Shown piece by piece: positions 4,955-7,283 of a stretch of DNA of 7,283 nt (positions are counted from its first letter, which is position 1; the number at the start of each line of letters is the position of its first letter). The notes below the pieces were generated by a model that was not told the DNA's origin, did no database searches, and saw only the letters and a program-made list of their open reading frames with translations. The position numbers were made by a program, and so were the translations under genes. Source of the DNA: Thermoplasmata archaeon (GTDB lineage: Archaea; Thermoplasmatota; SW-10-69-26); the NCBI GenBank assembly GCA_003561665.1, contig PWVY01000179.1, forward strand, positions 1 through 7,283. Direction: 5' to 3'.

Positions 4955-7183
4955 ATGCCCGAAAGCTTCCCCCTCGCCAACACCGAGAAACGAAGCTACC
5001 AAACCAACATCGCCCACGCCTGTTACGGGAAAAACAGCCTCCTTGTCCTCCCCACCGGTCTCGGGAAGACCATCATCTGCGCCCTCGTCGCCAACAAACA
5101 CCTCGAAAACGACGAACGCATCCTCCTCCTCGCCCCTACACGCCCCCTCGTAGAACAACACGCCCACACCTTCAAGGAGAAACTCACCAACGCGAACCTC
5201 ACCACCCTCACAGGCCAAACATCACCCAAGGAACGCGCAAACCAATGGGCCAAAACCGACATCACCATCGCCACACCCCACGCCACCCACAACGACATCA
5301 AAGCCAACCGGTTCGACCCTGATGCCTATGATCTCGTCATCATCGACGAAGCCCACCATGCCACCGGGGATCACCCCCTCGTGCACGTTGCAAACGCGTT
5401 CCACGACGCCAACGCATCCATCCTCGCAGCCACGGCCAGCCCCGGCGACACCCCGGAACAGATCCAAACCATCATCCAGAACCTTCAGATCCAACACGTG
5501 GAAGCTCGCGGCGAATGGGACGACGACGTGGCCCCACACATCGCTCCCGTCGACATCGAATGGGCCCGCGTAACGTTACCGAAGACGCTTGATCAAGCTG
5601 CAAACGAACTCGACAAGATCGCACGCCACCACGTAGAAAAACTTCGATCGATGGGGCTCTACACCTCGCGGTTCGTTAAGCGAAGCGAGCTTCTCACACT
5701 CCGCGACTCCCTCGAGGACCCATCGAACCCGCACGCGTATCGTCACATCGGGAACGCGCTCCGATGCCTCCATGGCGTCAAGCTCATCCAAACCCAGAGC
5801 ACCCAGGCTGCACGAAGGTACCTGACGAGCCTGGAAGACACGCCCGGCATTGGAGACCATCCCTCGTTCACCCATGCAAAACACAGGCTGGAAAGTTACA
5901 TGGGTGAACATCCCAAGATGCGCCGTCTAGCCACCACGCTTCGGGAACGCTTCGCAGAGGGTGAAGCACAGCGAACCCTCATCTTCGTTCAGACCCGTGA
6001 AACCGCGCACGTCCTTGAGAATGCTCTCAACGATTCAACAAGCCTTGAGGTAGGCTTGTTCGTGGGTCAAAGCGGAGACGATGGCCTTACGCCCGAAGAG
6101 CAGCAGGAAAGGGTCCAAGGGCTTCGAGAGGGGCGCTACGATGCCCTCGTCGCCACGAGCATCGGGGAGGAAGGGCTTGATCTTCCAGATGTGGACCTCG
6201 TCGTGTTCTATGAACCCGTCCCAAGCGGTGTTCGAGCGATCCAACGCCGAGGCCGCACGGGCCGTCAGGGTCCCGGCCGAGTGCTTGTGATGATCACGCG
6301 TGGGACGAGCGATGAAGCCGCGTATTGGGCCTCCTCCAAACGGGAGCAGCGCATGCGGCGGATCATCAAATCCCTGCAAGAAGAGGCCGATCCAGAAACG
6401 TGCCCGGTTCGGCCCAACCCTTCAGCGATGAAAACATCCCAAAGCAAGGAGACACCGTGTGTCCTGATGGATCATCGGGAAGCAAACGGGCCCTTAGCAC
6501 GTGCTCTTCGACGAGAAGGTTTGACCTTGGAAACGTCGACAGTCCCGATCGGTTCCCTCGTGATCAGTCCTCGGATTGTGGTCGAGCACTTGGCGGTCGA
6601 GGATCTCGAAGGGGAGAAGGAGGAGGCGTTCCAGCAGCGTATCGATCGTTTGAAACGACGGTTCCCTTCACCGATCCTCGTTATCGACACCCCCGAGGAC
6701 GTTCCCAGGCTACCCGATAACCAGTCAAGGTACGAAACGGTTGCAGCGGTCGAGGGCGTTCCCGTGTTGTGGGTCCAGGGCACTCAGCAGGCCGCTGGCT
6801 CGATCGTTCGAATAGCTGAACGAGAACATGCCCTTCATGGTTCCCCTGGGGTGCAGCATGCTACCGGGGGACGTTCCCTCGCGGAGAAACAACGCTACCT
6901 CATGGAAGCCTTGCCGAACGTGTCCAAGCGCTTAGCCTCGCGTTTATTGGAATGCTTTGGGACGCCGCGGGAGGTGTTCACCGCGAGCGAGGATGCTCTT
7001 CGGAGGGTCCGTGGGATCGGTCCAACGACGGCAACGGCCATACGCGAGGTGCTCGATGCGAAGTCTGAATCAGCGTGGCGGACCGAAACCTCACCGTGCA
7101 TCCAAGCCCCGGCGAGCACAACGCACTCTGGTACTGGAACCAGGAAGTCGGCTTCTTCAAGGTGGCACGCAACTACGCCCTGA
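4955..7183 (+). CDS. hef: Hef/FANCM-like helicase with degenerate ERCC4 nuclease domain
   Basis: A 742-residue homologue of archaeal Hef, which remodels stalled forks and branched DNA. The SF2 helicase has YQ (15-16), Walker A LPTGLGKT (32-39), DEAH (131-134), TASP (160-163), GEEGLDLPDVDLVVFYEPVP and QRRGRTGR (430-437); the region between the two RecA-like domains fits the Hef insertion domain. An ERCC4 nuclease-type domain follows (about 502-630). It keeps DHRE (506-509) but has GSL at 533-535 where active enzymes have GDY, and EHLAVED at 544-550 where they have ERK-x-x-x-D. Tandem helix-hairpin-helix motifs end the conserved part (about 642-701: LPNVSKRLASRLL, RGIGPTTATAI). Helicase activity looks intact; nuclease activity is probably lost or weak. 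The last 36 residues (707-742) are Ser/Thr-rich, unlike Hef C-termini, and overlap the next gene out of frame, so the true end may be earlier. ATG 4955 has no Shine-Dalgarno but gives the normal N-terminus. Confidence 0.95.
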   Translation: MPESFPLANTEKRSYQTNIAHACYGKNSLLVLPTGLGKTIICALVANKHLENDERILLLAPTRPLVEQHAHTFKEKLTNANLTTLTGQTSPKERANQWAKTDITIATPHATHNDIKANRFDPDAYDLVIIDEAHHATGDHPLVHVANAFHDANASILAATASPGDTPEQIQTIIQNLQIQHVEARGEWDDDVAPHIAPVDIEWARVTLPKTLDQAANELDKIARHHVEKLRSMGLYTSRFVKRSELLTLRDSLEDPSNPHAYRHIGNALRCLHGVKLIQTQSTQAARRYLTSLEDTPGIGDHPSFTHAKHRLESYMGEHPKMRRLATTLRERFAEGEAQRTLIFVQTRETAHVLENALNDSTSLEVGLFVGQSGDDGLTPEEQQERVQGLREGRYDALVATSIGEEGLDLPDVDLVVFYEPVPSGVRAIQRRGRTGRQGPGRVLVMITRGTSDEAAYWASSKREQRMRRIIKSLQEEADPETCPVRPNPSAMKTSQSKETPCVLMDHREANGPLARALRREGLTLETSTVPIGSLVISPRIVVEHLAVEDLEGEKEEAFQQRIDRLKRRFPSPILVIDTPEDVPRLPDNQSRYETVAAVEGVPVLWVQGTQQAAGSIVRIAEREHALHGSPGVQHATGGRSLAEKQRYLMEALPNVSKRLASRLLECFGTPREVFTASEDALRRVRGIGPTTATAIREVLDAKSESAWRTETSPCIQAPASTTHSGTGTRKSASSRWHATTP

Positions 7184-7283
7184 TGGCGCTGGCTCGCGTC
7201 TCTCCTTCCCTTCGGTTCAAGAACGCGCTGTATCGGCTGATGGGGGTCACCATCGGTCGACACGCTAGCATCGGCTTGGAAGC
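7075..7283 (+). CDS. Acyltransferase of the left-handed beta-helix (hexapeptide) type, 5' part
   Basis: From GTG 7075 the frame is open to the right edge (69 codons plus 2 nt). The visible part matches the N-terminal region of archaeal hexapeptide-repeat acyltransferases: HNALWYWN (15-22), a hydrophobic FFKVARNYALMALARV helix, then PSLRFKNALYRLMGVTIG (44-61) and the start of the first hexapeptide turns (HASIGLE). Such enzymes transfer acetyl or other acyl groups to sugars or related acceptors; the acceptor is not predictable here, and the catalytic part lies outside the window. An in-frame TGA at 7066-7068 sets the upstream limit, and GTG 7096 is a second start option. Neither has a clear Shine-Dalgarno. 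Recognisable sequence begins near 7117, so the overlap of at least about 65 nt with the annotated hef frame is real or marks a frameshift. Confidence 0.75.
   Translation, partial: MADRNLTVHPSPGEHNALWYWNQEVGFFKVARNYALMALARVSPSLRFKNALYRLMGVTIGRHASIGLE

Noticed and set aside
4642..5322. Plus-strand ORF of 226 codons across the divergent promoter region
   Set aside because: It overlaps two well-supported genes and translates to an Arg/Pro/His-rich sequence without domain features.
1..7283. CRISPR array, tRNA, rRNA, insertion sequence or defence island
   Set aside because: No direct-repeat series, cloverleaf-like sequence, transposase motif or paired defence gene was found on reading both strands.

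Overview
The window reads as archaeal chromosome, most likely Euryarchaeota in the broad sense (for example a Thermoplasmatota or haloarchaeal relative). The support is a class I archaeal release factor aRF1, a Hef/FANCM-type helicase-nuclease, an archaeal-type prepilin peptidase, an amphi-Trp domain protein and TATA-type promoter signals with few leaders. The DNA is GC-rich. No rRNA, tRNA, CRISPR array or insertion sequence is visible.

Layout, left to right. (1) 1-477, minus strand: 5' part of a secreted protein gene running off the left edge. (2) 580-1461, plus: PfkB/ribokinase-family kinase, divergent from (1). (3) 1518-1790, plus: small acidic amphi-Trp protein. (4) 1791-1919: intergenic region with a TATA-like box and a possible chain of two tiny UGA-terminated ORFs leading into (5) 1920-3167, plus: aRF1. 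(6) 3181-3900, plus: A24-type prepilin peptidase, 13 nt behind aRF1 and probably co-transcribed. (7) 3897-4823, minus: membrane-anchored protein with two Ig-like (NEW3-like) domains; its stop codon overlaps that of (6). (8) 4955-7183, plus: Hef-like protein, divergent from (7). (9) 7075 to the right edge, plus: start of a left-handed beta-helix acyltransferase, overlapping the 3' end of (8) out of frame.

The genes look like housekeeping functions rather than one pathway: translation termination, processing and export of surface proteins (prepilin peptidase plus two exported proteins), DNA repair at stalled forks, and small-molecule phosphorylation. I do not see a new multi-gene defence or mobile system. 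The most interesting points are the potential leader-peptide arrangement in front of the release factor gene, the Hef nuclease domain that has lost key catalytic residues in the manner of human FANCM, the frame conflict at the hef/acyltransferase junction, and a sharp flip in strand composition near 4.8 kb.
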